This document shows, one piece after another, positions 47,169-58,690 of a stretch of 64,000 nucleotides of DNA. Numbering within the stretch: the first letter of the stretch is position 1; each line of letters begins with the position of its first letter. This DNA comes from an uncultured Lentisphaerota bacterium (GTDB taxonomy: Bacteria; Verrucomicrobiota; Kiritimatiellia; CAIQIC01), in assembly GCA_903896925.1 (NCBI GenBank), contig CAITZM010000115.1, forward strand, positions 1 through 64,000, in the 5' to 3' direction. The position numbers were made by a program, and so were the translations under genes. Below the pieces are notes generated by a model. The model was given only the letters and a program-made list of their open reading frames with translations. It made no database searches and had not been told where the DNA came from.

Positions 47169-47174
<6 letters not shown>
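47124..47174. repeat. Nested-hairpin repeat overlapping the uvrB stop codon
   Basis: CTGTAGTGGCGCC...GGCGGCC-ACA-GGCCGCCGCTACAG is the 33044 element in opposite orientation. Its outer arm CTACAG (47169-47174) reads CTG TAG on the minus strand and supplies both the last codon and the stop of uvrB. Confidence 0.75.
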
Positions 47175-49319
<2,145 letters not shown>

Positions 49320-49531
49320 ATCGGTAATCGCCTTTGTCGCGGCACACCATACCAGACCTGCGCCGGAAGAAAAGCGCCATGCGCCGGCCGCCGGACGGGG
49401 CCCGGCACGGAAAGCCGGCCGGCGGCACAGCCCACTGCGGAGAATCGCGCACCAGGCTGGCGCTTGACGAGCCATAACCCGAAATAACCTCGTCGGCCAG
49501 CGCCCAAGCGAACGCCTCATGACACTAATCC

Positions 49532-49603
49532 TGTGGGCGGGGCTTCCAGCCCCGCGAACAGAAGATGGCCGCACCAGACCGCGGGGCTGGAAGCCCCGCC
49601 CAC
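49532..49603. repeat. Inverted repeat, GTGGGCGGGGCTTCCAGCCCCGCG arms
   Basis: Arms at 49533-49556 and 49580-49603 are near-perfect reverse complements (24 bp) around a 23-base loop, and each arm also holds an internal GGGGCTTCCAGCCCC hairpin. It stands in the gap between the divergent-side end of uvrB and the PL11 gene. No gene is seen in 49320-49631. Confidence 0.75.
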
Positions 49604-49631
49604 CAAGATGGTTGGAACCGGCTGCCGGAAT

Positions 49632-51398
49632 TTACTTCCCGCTCTCCCGCGTCGCGCCGGTGGCGGGGTCGAAGCTCAGCGTCGGGCACTGGTAGTAGCC
49701 CGAGGTCTGGCGGATGACGCAGTTGCGGTAGAGCGGGTCCTGCATCAGCCAGACGCGGCGGTCGCGCGCGGGGATGGTCGTGGTGTAAATGCGCAACTCG
49801 CCCGGGACGCTGGCGAGAATCTCCTCGCGCCAGTCGCCGCAGACATCGGCGACGGCCAGGAACTTGCCACTGACCGTGGCGAGCGCGGGGCCGTTGTACT
49901 TGGTGATGCGGTTGCCGAGGAGCACCTCGCGCTGCGGGTCGGCGTCGAACAGCACGGCGTAGGGGCCAAAGCTCCACTTGAGCGAGTCGGACAAGAGCTG
50001 GCCGGCACAGCTCCAGAGTCGCGAGTAAACAAAGGTGTGATTGGTCGACTCGGCGCCGTAGCATTCCCACCCCGGCTGAGCGGGATCGATGTCGCTGCAC
50101 AGGCCGTGGCTGTGAACGTGCTTGGTCGGCTGGTCATACCCCCACAGGATTTTCCCGGTGGCGGCATCCACCATGCACATGGTGTTGCTCTTTTGCCCGG
50201 TCTCGATGTTGTAATAGATCTGGAGGCCCTTGCGCGCGGGATCGAGCTTGCCGACGTAGATGCTGTCGGGATGCCCCAGCCCGGTCGTCCAGAGTTGCTT
50301 GCCGTCGGCCCCGAGCACGCAGGAGCCGACGATGACTTCGTCGCGGCCGTCGCCGTTGATGTCGGCGGCCTGCAGCATGTGCGAGCCCTGCCCCTGGTAG
50401 TTCCGCGGCAGGTCCTTGTTGTCCCAGCGCCACTGCCGCTCCAGTTTCCGGTCGTGGAATTTCCAGGCCTCGATGACGATGTGCTTGTAGGTGCCGCGGT
50501 CGATGATGATGCTGGGGGTTTTGCCGTCGAGATAGGCGACGCACAGGTGGTTGCGCGAGGCGAGGTTGTAGCCCTCCGCCTTGAACAGGTCGCGCCCGGG
50601 CCAGTCGGCGTGACAGATTTCCTGGCCCGTCGCTCCATCGAGGATCGCGAGATATTCCGGCCCGCTCTGCACGCGGCCGTCCTTGTCGCGCGGATCGCCT
50701 TCGCCGCTCTTCACGGCGACCTCCGCCTTGCCGTCGCCATCGAGGTCGTGAACGAGGTAGGGCGCATACCAGATGCCCTGCTCGATCGCCCAGCCCAGGT
50801 CGTGTTGCCAGAGCGGCTTGCCCTCGTGGCCATAGGCCTCCAGCTTGAACGTGCCGGCGCTGGGATGCCAGTACTTCTCCCACGGATCAATGTTGCCGTC
50901 GGGCTGCTTGATGACGTAATCCACTTTGCCGTCGCCCGTGAGATCGGCCACGGCGACGGACTGCACCGTGTAATTGCCGAGCAAGGGGATCTTGACGAAG
51001 GCCGCCTCCGGCACGACCGGCTTCTTGCCATCGCGTTGGGCCACCGCCTCCTGCGCGCCCACGGTCACGACACCCGCGCTGCTGGCTTCCAGTTCACGGC
51101 CCGCGCTGACGGCGCGGACGAAATATTCGCACGCCACGCCGGCCGGGGCGGCGAAGTCGGTGAAGTCCGTGCTCTGCGTGAGCGGCTGCGCGTTGAGCTT
51201 GGCCGCCTCGCCGCCGGCGGCCGGCCGGCGATATACGTTGAAGGCGATGTCCGAGGCATCTGCGCGCAGCAGCCGCCAGCCGACATGGACCTGGCCCGCG
51301 CCCGCCGGCACCGCGACCACGCCGCGGTCCACTCTTTCCGCGGCCGAAGCCGCGAGGCACACCAGCACACCGCACAGCATCCATTGCAGTATTTTCAT
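49632..51398 (-). CDS. Rhamnogalacturonan lyase, PL11 family
   Basis: 588 residues with a signal peptide (MKILQWMLCGVLVCLAASA). An N-terminal beta domain is followed by an eight-bladed propeller with Ca-binding DxDGDG-type repeats: VADLTGDGKVDYVIKQPDGN, VHDLDGDGKAEVAVKSGEG and AADINGDGRDEVIVGSCVL. ADVCGDWREEIL and the order of motifs match PL11 (YesW/YesX-like) enzymes, which cleave rhamnogalacturonan I by beta-elimination. The start at 51398 has a perfect AGGAGGT five bases upstream. It lies beside a DUF1080 gene and near GH2 and hydrolase genes. Confidence 0.93.
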   Translation of the reverse strand: MKILQWMLCGVLVCLAASAAERVDRGVVAVPAGAGQVHVGWRLLRADASDIAFNVYRRPAAGGEAAKLNAQPLTQSTDFTDFAAPAGVACEYFVRAVSAGRELEASSAGVVTVGAQEAVAQRDGKKPVVPEAAFVKIPLLGNYTVQSVAVADLTGDGKVDYVIKQPDGNIDPWEKYWHPSAGTFKLEAYGHEGKPLWQHDLGWAIEQGIWYAPYLVHDLDGDGKAEVAVKSGEGDPRDKDGRVQSGPEYLAILDGATGQEICHADWPGRDLFKAEGYNLASRNHLCVAYLDGKTPSIIIDRGTYKHIVIEAWKFHDRKLERQWRWDNKDLPRNYQGQGSHMLQAADINGDGRDEVIVGSCVLGADGKQLWTTGLGHPDSIYVGKLDPARKGLQIYYNIETGQKSNTMCMVDAATGKILWGYDQPTKHVHSHGLCSDIDPAQPGWECYGAESTNHTFVYSRLWSCAGQLLSDSLKWSFGPYAVLFDADPQREVLLGNRITKYNGPALATVSGKFLAVADVCGDWREEILASVPGELRIYTTTIPARDRRVWLMQDPLYRNCVIRQTSGYYQCPTLSFDPATGATRESGK

Positions 51399-51517
51399 GG
51401 GACACCTCCTAAAGCAGCGACCTTGCAAAAGCAACCGCGAAGTCAACGCCATGCCATCAGGAAACCGACAGGCGAGATGCGGCCTGGATCATGCAGCGCG
51501 GTGGGCCCGGCCGGCCG

Positions 51518-52111
51518 TCACTTCAGTTCGGTGACGAAAATATTCTTGAACAGGTGCTGGCCGCCGCCGGGGACTTCGGCCTGCAGCGCGATGTGGCTGT
51601 CGGCGACACTGCCGAGGCCATCGGCCTTCCACGCGAGCTTGCCGTTGACTTCCAACTCGGCGTGCGTGCCGCGCACCGTGAGCTTGAGGGTGTTCCAATC
51701 GTGCGCCTTGAAAAGGCCCTTGCTCAGGGCCCCTTTGAGGCCCGACACGTTCCCCTCATCGCCCTGCTTGAGGTTCGCCTGGTAGCGCTTGGGCCACGGC
51801 TTGCCGACGAGGTTCGAATCGTAGCGGAAATAGATGCCGCTGTCCCACTTGTCGGCCTTGAGCGCCTTCCACTCGCACTCGAAGATGAAGTCGCCGTAGG
51901 TCTTTTCCGACTGCACGAGGCCGTTGCCGTCCTTGATGAAGATCGCCCCGTTGGTCACCACCGCCTCGCATTTGAGCACTTTCCAGCCCGCCAGCGTCGT
52001 GCCGTCGAACAGGGACGTGCGCTCGCCCGCTACGGGCGCCTGGCCGGTCACCGCCCACGCCGCGCCGCACAGCCCCGCCGCCACCGTCATAGCCATCAGT
52101 AGGTTTTTCAT
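51518..52111 (-). CDS. DUF1080 (3-keto-disaccharide hydrolase-like) secreted protein
   Basis: 197 residues: a signal peptide (MKNLLMAMTVAAGLCGAAWA), then a concanavalin-like beta sandwich with LFDGTTLAGWKV, YGDFIFECEWKA, DSGIYFRYD and the final LFKNIFVTELK, all typical of DUF1080. Members bind or hydrolyse sugars (3-keto-glycosides in some) and are very abundant in PVC bacteria. It lies 119 bases upstream of the PL11 gene on the same strand and may be coexpressed. Confidence 0.9.
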   Translation of the reverse strand: MKNLLMAMTVAAGLCGAAWAVTGQAPVAGERTSLFDGTTLAGWKVLKCEAVVTNGAIFIKDGNGLVQSEKTYGDFIFECEWKALKADKWDSGIYFRYDSNLVGKPWPKRYQANLKQGDEGNVSGLKGALSKGLFKAHDWNTLKLTVRGTHAELEVNGKLAWKADGLGSVADSHIALQAEVPGGGQHLFKNIFVTELK

Positions 52112-52202
52112 GACGCCTTCCCTAGCGTGAAATCGCGCGGAATGCAACCGCGAAAGCGCACGGCTGTGGACATCCACCCCCATGCGCTCAGCCGATCACA
52201 TC

Positions 52203-52278
52203 GTAGGGACGCAGGCTTGCAGCGCCCTTCTTCGCAAAAAATAAATACACAAAGGGCGCAGCAAGACTGCGCCCCTAC
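52203..52278. repeat. Long inverted repeat, GTAGGGACGCAGGCTTGCAGCGCCC arms
   Basis: Arms 52203-52227 and 52254-52278 with a 26-base AT-rich loop lie between divergent genes (DUF1080 and alpha/beta hydrolase). The element is closely related to that at 36931-37004. Confidence 0.75.
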
Positions 52279-52343
52279 CAAGGCAATCTTGGAAACCCCA
52301 CGAGTGCGTGTTACAAGTCTGCCCGCGAGTGTAAGGAGACAGC

Positions 52344-53567
52344 ATGAAGACGAGCAAGATGGCAGGCGGTGCCGCGGTGCTGCTCGCACTGGCGTTGAAC
52401 ACTGCCGCCGGAGAGCTGCCCGGACAGGTGCTGAGCGCCGGCACGGAGAGCACCATCGCGCTGCCGCTTTCGGGCACACAGCTCAAGGTGTTCCTGCCTG
52501 CCAATTACACGGCAGAAACTAAATGGCCCGTGGTCTTCTTTTATCCCGGCCAGGGCGGCAAGCCCTCGACAGGCTTCATCCGCCGCCACACCGACGACCG
52601 CGACTTCATCGTCGTCGGCGTCCCCTACGTCACGCCGGACAGCGACAAGCCGATGCCCGACTTCGCCGCCCGCGAGCTGCCGAATCTGCGGGCTGCGCGC
52701 CAGTGGCTCGCCGCGCACGCAAGCGTGGATGAGACCCGCGTCTACCTCGGCGGCATCAGCAAGGGCGGCTGGACCACGAGCCTGCTGGGCGAGCCCGAGC
52801 TGCCGCGCCTCGCCGGCCTGATCATCGTGCTCGCCGGCCGCAGCTATCCCTTCACCACGGCGCCGGGCGGCGCCGCCTACCGCGGCAAGCCGGTCTATAT
52901 CGGCGACGGCGAGACGGACAACAACATGCGGCCTGCGCGGCAGGCGGCGACGTTCTTCCAGCGACAAGGCATGGCGCTGACCTTCGAGGAATACCTGGGC
53001 CTCGCCCACGCCACGCCGTCGGACGCCCCGCGCCTGCGCACCTGGCTGCAAGTGCAAGCGCGCTATCACACTGGCGGCAGCGCCGCGCTGGCGGAACTGG
53101 GTCAGTGGTTCACCAACACCCTGACCACCGCCCGGGCCACGACCAACGTCAGCGAAAAATTCAGCCAGGCGCTCGATCTGATCCGCGATCCGCGGCTCCG
53201 GCTCTGCGGGCCGCAGGCCGGCCTCACCGCACAAGCTCTACTGAAAGACGCCACCGCACGCTCGCCAGCCAAAGAGGAATGGGCCGCGGAAAACGCGTAC
53301 TGGAACCTGTTGTGGAAGAGCACCAGCCTGCGCACGCTGGAGGACCTGCGCGCCACGCGCGACGGCTTCGAACAGCTGAACACGACCTATCCCACCTTGC
53401 GCTGGGGCCAGCTCGCCGCTGAGGATCACCGCTTCCTCTCCGAGGCCTACGACCGGTCCGTCGCCGCCAACCCCGCCCCGCAGCGCACCACCACCCCGAC
53501 GGGTCTGAGCAACCGCAGCATCCCCGTCCCGCGCATGTCGGGGAACAAGATCATTTTCGATCGATAA
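52344..53567 (+). CDS. Secreted alpha/beta hydrolase
   Basis: 407 residues with a signal peptide (MKTSKMAGGAAVLLALALN). The hydrolase fold spans ~40-230: oxyanion region VVFFYPGQGG, nucleophile Ser139 in GGISKGGW, an acidic residue in IGDGETDNN and His222 in GLAHATPS. A C-terminal ~170-residue helical region has no match I recognise. AAGGAGACAGC precedes the ATG. Context beside the PL11 and GH2 genes suggests a carbohydrate esterase, but a peptidase-like role is not excluded. Confidence 0.72.
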   Translation: MKTSKMAGGAAVLLALALNTAAGELPGQVLSAGTESTIALPLSGTQLKVFLPANYTAETKWPVVFFYPGQGGKPSTGFIRRHTDDRDFIVVGVPYVTPDSDKPMPDFAARELPNLRAARQWLAAHASVDETRVYLGGISKGGWTTSLLGEPELPRLAGLIIVLAGRSYPFTTAPGGAAYRGKPVYIGDGETDNNMRPARQAATFFQRQGMALTFEEYLGLAHATPSDAPRLRTWLQVQARYHTGGSAALAELGQWFTNTLTTARATTNVSEKFSQALDLIRDPRLRLCGPQAGLTAQALLKDATARSPAKEEWAAENAYWNLLWKSTSLRTLEDLRATRDGFEQLNTTYPTLRWGQLAAEDHRFLSEAYDRSVAANPAPQRTTTPTGLSNRSIPVPRMSGNKIIFDR

Positions 53568-54877
53568 GGCAGATTCGGGATGCGGGATACATGCGGCTGG
53601 GTTTTGAACAAAAGCCAACGAAGGAAACAAAGACCGGGTTGCAGCGGCCGGAAGCAAGAGGCCCGCAGCAAGAGGTCAGAGGACAGAAGTCAGCGGTCAG
53701 CCGGAGGCAGCGGAAAAGAAGCAACCACACCCTTCGACTTCGCTCAGGGCGGGGAGGGCGCAGAGGTCGGAGGAGGTCACAGAGGCGCAGATGGTAGGGA
53801 CGGCGCGCCTGTGGTGAGCTTGCCCGTTCTGAGCTTGTCGAAAGGGTCGAACCGCCGCGCCGTCCGCCAGATAAATCGAATTCTACCCAAGACAAAGAAA
53901 CCGCATAGCCAGGCGGCACAGAGCCACTGCCCCTGTAGCCGCGTTCGTCAGAACGCGACCTGAGCAGGGACGCACGCCGCCGCCCAACCGGAGCGGACTT
54001 TTCGGGCCAAGGGCGCCGGCTTCGACAGGCTCACCGCAGGCAAGCACGCCAAGGCCGGCAACGCAGCGGGGCCGAATAGGATTCACCACCAGGACCCGAA
54101 GGCACCAAGGGGTTGCCGTTTTCTCCGCTTGGTGTCCGGGTGCATGGGTGGTTCTTTCACCTCCGCAGTGCGGCGAGCAGTTCAGCATAAATGGACGTCA
54201 TGGACAAAATGGACACCTTGGACTTGGTGAAGTTCTGAGGATGCGTGTCTTGGCCAGCAGGTCCATGCCATCACGGCGTCACCAGTGGTGCAGCTCTTGC
54301 CGTTCCTGGTTTCCGGCTTGCCTCATGCCCTTGTCAGGTTGGTTTCGCGGGGTTCGCTTGCACCGGCGTAGTGCTGCACGCAGCCGTGAAAACCCCGCCC
54401 ACAAGACTTGAGCTTTGCTGCGGTTTGTTTATCTGGCGGCGGGCGCGGGGGATTCGACCCTTCGACCAGCTGGTTCGGCAAAGTTCACCACAGGTCAGGG
54501 CAGGCCCTTCGACAAGCTCAGGGCAGGCAGGCGCGTGGCCGAAGTTAGGCCGCGTTGATGGCGGCGGGCGCGGCGCGCCCGCCCTACCCTTCGTCGGCGG
54601 ATATCTTTCCAAGCTCTGGATAAAACGGCGTTTTCATTTCCAAGACCTGGAAAGTTGGGCGCCAGTGGGCCATCGCGAACTGAGCGCCATGTGCCCTGAA
54701 GCTGCTCCATGCCTGTCTGCCGGCGTGCCTCAGCCCTCTCTGAAAATCTGTGTCATCTGTGAAATCTGTGGATGGTCCTCCTCTTCTTTTCGGCCCGCGC
54801 GGACGCGCGTCCTTCCGATGCTTGGAAACCAGACCCTCGCGTGTTACAAAGCCGCGCACGTGACGAGGAGCATACAC
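53568..54877. other. 1.3-kb repeat-rich intergenic region without a credible gene
   Basis: It contains several repeat vocabularies in succession: GTGGTGAGCTTGCCC...CTGAGCTTGTCGAAAGGG (53813-53845), CCTTCGACAAGCTCAGGGCAGG (54507-54528), CACCAAGG...CCTTGG-like direct and inverted words (54086-54150), a run of GGAC(A/T)..TGGAC repeats (54190-54225), two TTTCCAAG palindromes 31 bp apart (54606-54654), and CTGTGTCATCTGTGAAATCTGTGG (54747-54770). No open frame in it has coding character. Confidence 0.7.
54606..54654. repeat. Pair of TTTCCAAG..TGGAAA palindromes, 31 bp apart
   Basis: TTTCCAAGCTCTGGA (54606-54620) and TTTCCAAGACCTGGAAA (54637-54653) have their left arms exactly 31 bases apart. They lie upstream of the GH2 gene within the repeat-rich gap. 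Confidence 0.7.
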
Positions 54878-57622
54878 ATGAAGATTCCGATCATTGGATT
54901 TGGGTTGGTGGCGCTGGCGGTGGCGGCGGGCGCGGCGGAGGCTCCGCTGGTGCTGCGCTCGCAGGCGACGCACGGCGGCAGCGCCACGTGGCTGATGCAG
55001 CGCGCGGGCGACGCGCGCGCCGAGGGCGCGGCGATCAGCACGCCGGGCTTCCCGACCGCCGGCTGGCAGAACGCCGTCGTGCCGGGCACGGTGCTCAACA
55101 GCCTCGTCAAGAACGGCGTCTACCCGGAGCCCTACTTCGGCCTCAACAACGCCCACGACTTCAAGCGGATTCCCGACCTCAAGGACGCCGGCCCCGATTT
55201 CTACACCTACTGGTTCCGCACCGAGTTCGCCCTGACGCCGGAGTTCGCCGGCCGGCGCACCATGCTGGAGCTCGACGGTATCAACTACCGCGCCGAGATC
55301 TGGCTCAACGGGCAGAAGCTCGGCGACCTCGCAGGCATGTTCCAGCGCGGCTTCTTCGACATCACCGCGGTCGCCAAGGCCGGCGGGCCGAACGTGCTCG
55401 CGGTGCGCGTGCGGCCGCCGGATACGCCGGGCAACTTCCGCCCGAAGAAGGGCGGCGGCGGCGGCGCGGTCGGCGAGAACAGCAACGGCGGCGACCACAC
55501 CTACGGCAAGAACGTATCCATGCTGATGAGCGTCGGCTGGGACTTCACCCTCCGCGACGGCGTGCGCGACCGCAACACCGGCATCTGGAAAGACGTGAAG
55601 GTTTATCCCGTCGGCCCGGTGGCGCTGCGCGATCCGCAGGTGCGCACCAAGCTGCCGCTGCCGCAACTCGCGCCGGCGCGCGAGACCGTGGTGATCGAGG
55701 CGATCAACCTGACCGGCGCGGAGCAGAAGGGCGTGCTGCGCGGGAAGATCCCCGGCGCCAGCGTGACCCTGGAACAGCCGGTGACGCTCGCGGCCGGCGA
55801 AACGCGCACCCTCAGCTTCACGCCGGAGGCGTTCCCGCAGCTGGTCATCGCGCAGCCGCAGCTGTGGTGGCCGCTGAACAAGGGCGCGCAACACCTCTAC
55901 AACCTGGAACTGGAGTTCGTCGCCGCCGATGGCCGGGTGTCCGACCGGTCGCGCTCGCGCTTCGGCATCCGCGAGATCACCAGCGACCAGCAGACGCCGG
56001 GCCAGGACCGCATCTTCTACGTCAACGGCCAGCGCCTGTTCATCCGCGGTAGCAACTGGACCCCGGAGGCGATGTGCCGGGGCTCCGACGCACGCACCTA
56101 TGCCGAGCTGCGCTGGACCGCGCAGGCCGGCGTCAACCTGCTGCGCCAGTGGGGCGGCGGCATCACCGAGTCGGATTATTTCTATGACCTGTGCGACGAG
56201 CTGGGCATCCTCGTCTGGACCGAGTTCTGGCAGACGGGTGACACCCTGCTGCCCGCCGAGCCGGAGCTGTACCGCGCAAATTTCGCCGACACGGTCAAGC
56301 GCATCCGCCATCACGCGAGCAATGCCTACTATGTCAGCGCCAACGAGCGCGATGGCAAGAGCGTCATCCCGGTCAAGGATTTGATCGACCAGCTCGACGG
56401 CACGACCGGCTGGCAGCCCGGCTCGGAGACCGACGGCATCCACGACGGCAGCCCCTACTGGACCTGCAACCCGATGTGGTACTACGAGGACAGCGCCTCG
56501 GAGCGCGGGAGCCGCATCTACGGCTTCAACCCGGAATACGGGTGCCCCTGCCTGCCGACGATCGACTGCCTGCGCGAGATGATGGACGAGAAGGACATCT
56601 GGCCGGTCAACAAGAACGTCTGGGACTACCTCGACGGCGGCGGCTTCCACCGCATGTCCAGCGACTACCTGCGCGCGGTGGAGCAGTACGGCCCCATCCA
56701 CAACGCCGAGGAACTCGCGATGCGCGCGCAGGCCTTCGGCGGGCTGGCCAACCGCGCGATCTGGGAATGCTGGAGCCGGAACAAGTTCGAGTTCGGCGAC
56801 CGCTTCGGCACCGGCTTCCTGTTCTGGTATCACAACAGCCCCGAGCCGCAGGTCTGCGGGCGCCTCTGGGATTACTCGCTCGAGCCGACCGCCGCGCTCT
56901 ACTTCACCCAGAAGGCCACCGAGCCGCGCCATGCGCAGTTCGACTTCCTCAAGAACGGCGTCAGCGTGGTCAACGAACTGAAGCAGCCGTTCGCCGGCCG
57001 CGTCACCCTGCGCGTGCTCGACGCCGCGCTGAAGGAAATCCTGAAGCAGGATGCGGCCTTCGCCGTCGCCGCCGACGCCGTCACCAACGACGTCATCAAG
57101 GTGACCTGGCCCGCGCAGCTGCCGCCGGTCCAGTTCCTCAAGCTGGAATTGCGCGACACCGCCGGCACGCTGGTCAGCGACAACTTCTACTGGCGCTCCG
57201 ACAAGGCCTACCGCGCCGCGCCACCGGTGCCAAACGCGAAACAGAAGGCGCCCCCGAAACCCGGCGCGCCGCTGCGTTCCTGGACCGGGCCGCAGTACGA
57301 GGGGTTCGAGTCGCTCGCCGACCTGCCGCGCGTCGCGGTGGCGGCGCAGTTCACGAAGAAACAGGAACACGGCTGGGCGCGCTACACCGGCACCGTGCGC
57401 AACCCCTCGAAGAGTCTGGCCTTTTTCGTCTGGCTGCGGCTGCAGGACGCCGCCACCGGCAAGCCCGTACGGCCCGCCTTCTTCAACGACAACTTCCTGA
57501 TCCTGCTCCCCGGCGAGAGCAAGTCGATCACCATCGAGCACGACGAGCGCGTCACCGGCGCCCAGCCCACCCAGCTGGTGGTGGACGGCTGGAACATCGA
57601 GAAGCAGACGCTGAAGTTCTGA
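54878..57622 (+). CDS. Glycoside hydrolase family 2 protein
   Basis: 914 residues with a signal peptide (MKIPIIGFGLVALAVAAGAAEA). The order is a GH2 sugar-binding domain (~20-210; FYTYWFRTEFAL, ELDGINYRAEIWLNGQKLGD), an Ig-like domain (~215-345), a TIM barrel (~345-690; YVNGQRLFIRGSNWTPEAMC, LLRQWGGGITESDYFYDLCDELGILVW) and C-terminal beta domains. Glu490 in VSANERDG is the probable acid/base. Architecture and the WTPEAM motif point to the exo-beta-glucosaminidase/beta-mannosidase branch, not beta-galactosidase. GAGGAG stands seven bases before the ATG. It is likely secreted to act on polysaccharide side chains. Confidence 0.9.
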   Translation: MKIPIIGFGLVALAVAAGAAEAPLVLRSQATHGGSATWLMQRAGDARAEGAAISTPGFPTAGWQNAVVPGTVLNSLVKNGVYPEPYFGLNNAHDFKRIPDLKDAGPDFYTYWFRTEFALTPEFAGRRTMLELDGINYRAEIWLNGQKLGDLAGMFQRGFFDITAVAKAGGPNVLAVRVRPPDTPGNFRPKKGGGGGAVGENSNGGDHTYGKNVSMLMSVGWDFTLRDGVRDRNTGIWKDVKVYPVGPVALRDPQVRTKLPLPQLAPARETVVIEAINLTGAEQKGVLRGKIPGASVTLEQPVTLAAGETRTLSFTPEAFPQLVIAQPQLWWPLNKGAQHLYNLELEFVAADGRVSDRSRSRFGIREITSDQQTPGQDRIFYVNGQRLFIRGSNWTPEAMCRGSDARTYAELRWTAQAGVNLLRQWGGGITESDYFYDLCDELGILVWTEFWQTGDTLLPAEPELYRANFADTVKRIRHHASNAYYVSANERDGKSVIPVKDLIDQLDGTTGWQPGSETDGIHDGSPYWTCNPMWYYEDSASERGSRIYGFNPEYGCPCLPTIDCLREMMDEKDIWPVNKNVWDYLDGGGFHRMSSDYLRAVEQYGPIHNAEELAMRAQAFGGLANRAIWECWSRNKFEFGDRFGTGFLFWYHNSPEPQVCGRLWDYSLEPTAALYFTQKATEPRHAQFDFLKNGVSVVNELKQPFAGRVTLRVLDAALKEILKQDAAFAVAADAVTNDVIKVTWPAQLPPVQFLKLELRDTAGTLVSDNFYWRSDKAYRAAPPVPNAKQKAPPKPGAPLRSWTGPQYEGFESLADLPRVAVAAQFTKKQEHGWARYTGTVRNPSKSLAFFVWLRLQDAATGKPVRPAFFNDNFLILLPGESKSITIEHDERVTGAQPTQLVVDGWNIEKQTLKF

Positions 57623-57799
57623 CAAGCGGAAGGCGATGTGATCCGCTCAGGGGGAACTTCTTTCGTCCCTACGGGACTCCAGCGTAAAGATTCGCGCCCC
57701 CCTGACGCTGAAGCGCCGGGCTACTTTCGTCGCGTCCCTGACGGGACGCAGGCGGGGCCGCCCTCAGAGTCATGGAACACACGTGCCAAGGAAGTGGTT

Positions 57800-58192
57800 G
57801 TGCGCAAGAGTCCGGCCGGGCGGGCACGCCGTGCCCGCCGCCCAACGCAGCAACATCAGCCCCCACCAACCACGCTTGGCGCACGGGGGTTTTTCAGTCC
57901 CTTGCGCCGCGGAAAGTGGGGCAGCCTTTTGACGGCGGCAGGAATGCCGCCGCTCCCAGCTAGTCGGAGCACGCGCGCCGTGAAAAAGTTTGTGCGCAAG
58001 AGTCCGGCCGGTAGGGCGGGCACGCCGTGCCCGCCGCCCAACTCAGCAACATTAGCCCTAACCGGCCGCGCTGGACGAGCAGGGCTTTCCAGCCCCACGT
58101 GCCGCGCCACGTAGGACGCCCACGAGCTGCATGACAGAGGAAAGACTTTTGACGGCGGCAAGAATGCCGCCGCTCCCAGCTAGCCGGAGCAC
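57800..58192. repeat. Tandem direct repeat, two ~173-201 bp copies
   Basis: Copy 1 (57800-57972) and copy 2 (57992-58192) both begin GTGCGCAAGAGTCCGGCCGG and end CGCTCCCAGCTAG(T/C)CGGAGCAC. Shared blocks include GGGCGGGCACGCCGTGCCCG and TTTTGACGGCGGCA(G/A)GAATGCCGCCG, each a hairpin. The middle parts differ. The 57623-57800 stretch before it holds no gene. Confidence 0.8.
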
Positions 58193-58204
58193 ACAAACCA
58201 AGGA

Positions 58205-58657
58205 AAAACATAAAATCCCATCTCATCCCCATCGTCCTGCTGCGGTGTGACGGATGCACCATCCTGCCCCGCGTCGAAACACCGAAGGCCCCGGCGCTGC
58301 CCAACAATTCCGCCGTCATGCCGGTGTCGAAACTGGAGCAGGACCACTATGACTGGTCCGCACGGCACGCGGAAATCTTGCGGGTCAAGGACGCGGCGCA
58401 TCCCGATGTGGTGTTCATCGGCGACTCGATCACGCACCAGTGGGGCGGCGTGCCTGCGACCAACGGGCATCCCTCGCCCGGGGAGAAAGTCCTGAAGACC
58501 TCTGCCACCTGACCGAGAAGGGCTACCAGATCTGGGCCGACACACTCCTCCCGCTCCTCGCCCAAACGAAACAGGAAAAGGCATCCGTCGCACTCCCTGC
58601 CGGCGCGAATGCCGGTCAGCGCCTGTGCTCCGGCAGGCACCATGGCTTGGTTTCGTA
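58205..58657 (+). pseudogene. SGNH/GDSL hydrolase pseudogene with internal deletion
   Basis: One frame, from about 58205 to the stop at 58512, encodes a degraded signal peptide, the linker SKLEQDHYDWSARHAEIL and block I (PDVVFIGDSITHQWGG). It then breaks off, and another frame from about 58500 to 58657 encodes the block V end (DLCHLTEKGYQIWADTLLPL). The ~100 residues between blocks I and V are gone, and no ATG starts the original frame upstream of 58318. The tandem repeat directly upstream may have promoted the loss. Confidence 0.75.
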
Positions 58658-58690
58658 GGGCTTGGTTTCGTAGTTGCCGCAGGGAGCGAA

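Noticed and set aside
49320..49574. 85-codon N-terminal extension of uvrB
   Set aside because: UvrB homologues begin at the MAANFKL-type start. The extension is basic and low complexity and overlaps an inverted repeat.
54245..54877. 211-codon N-terminal extension of the GH2 gene
   Set aside because: The extension runs through interspersed repeats. The ATG at 54878 has GAGGAG at the right distance and begins a signal peptide.
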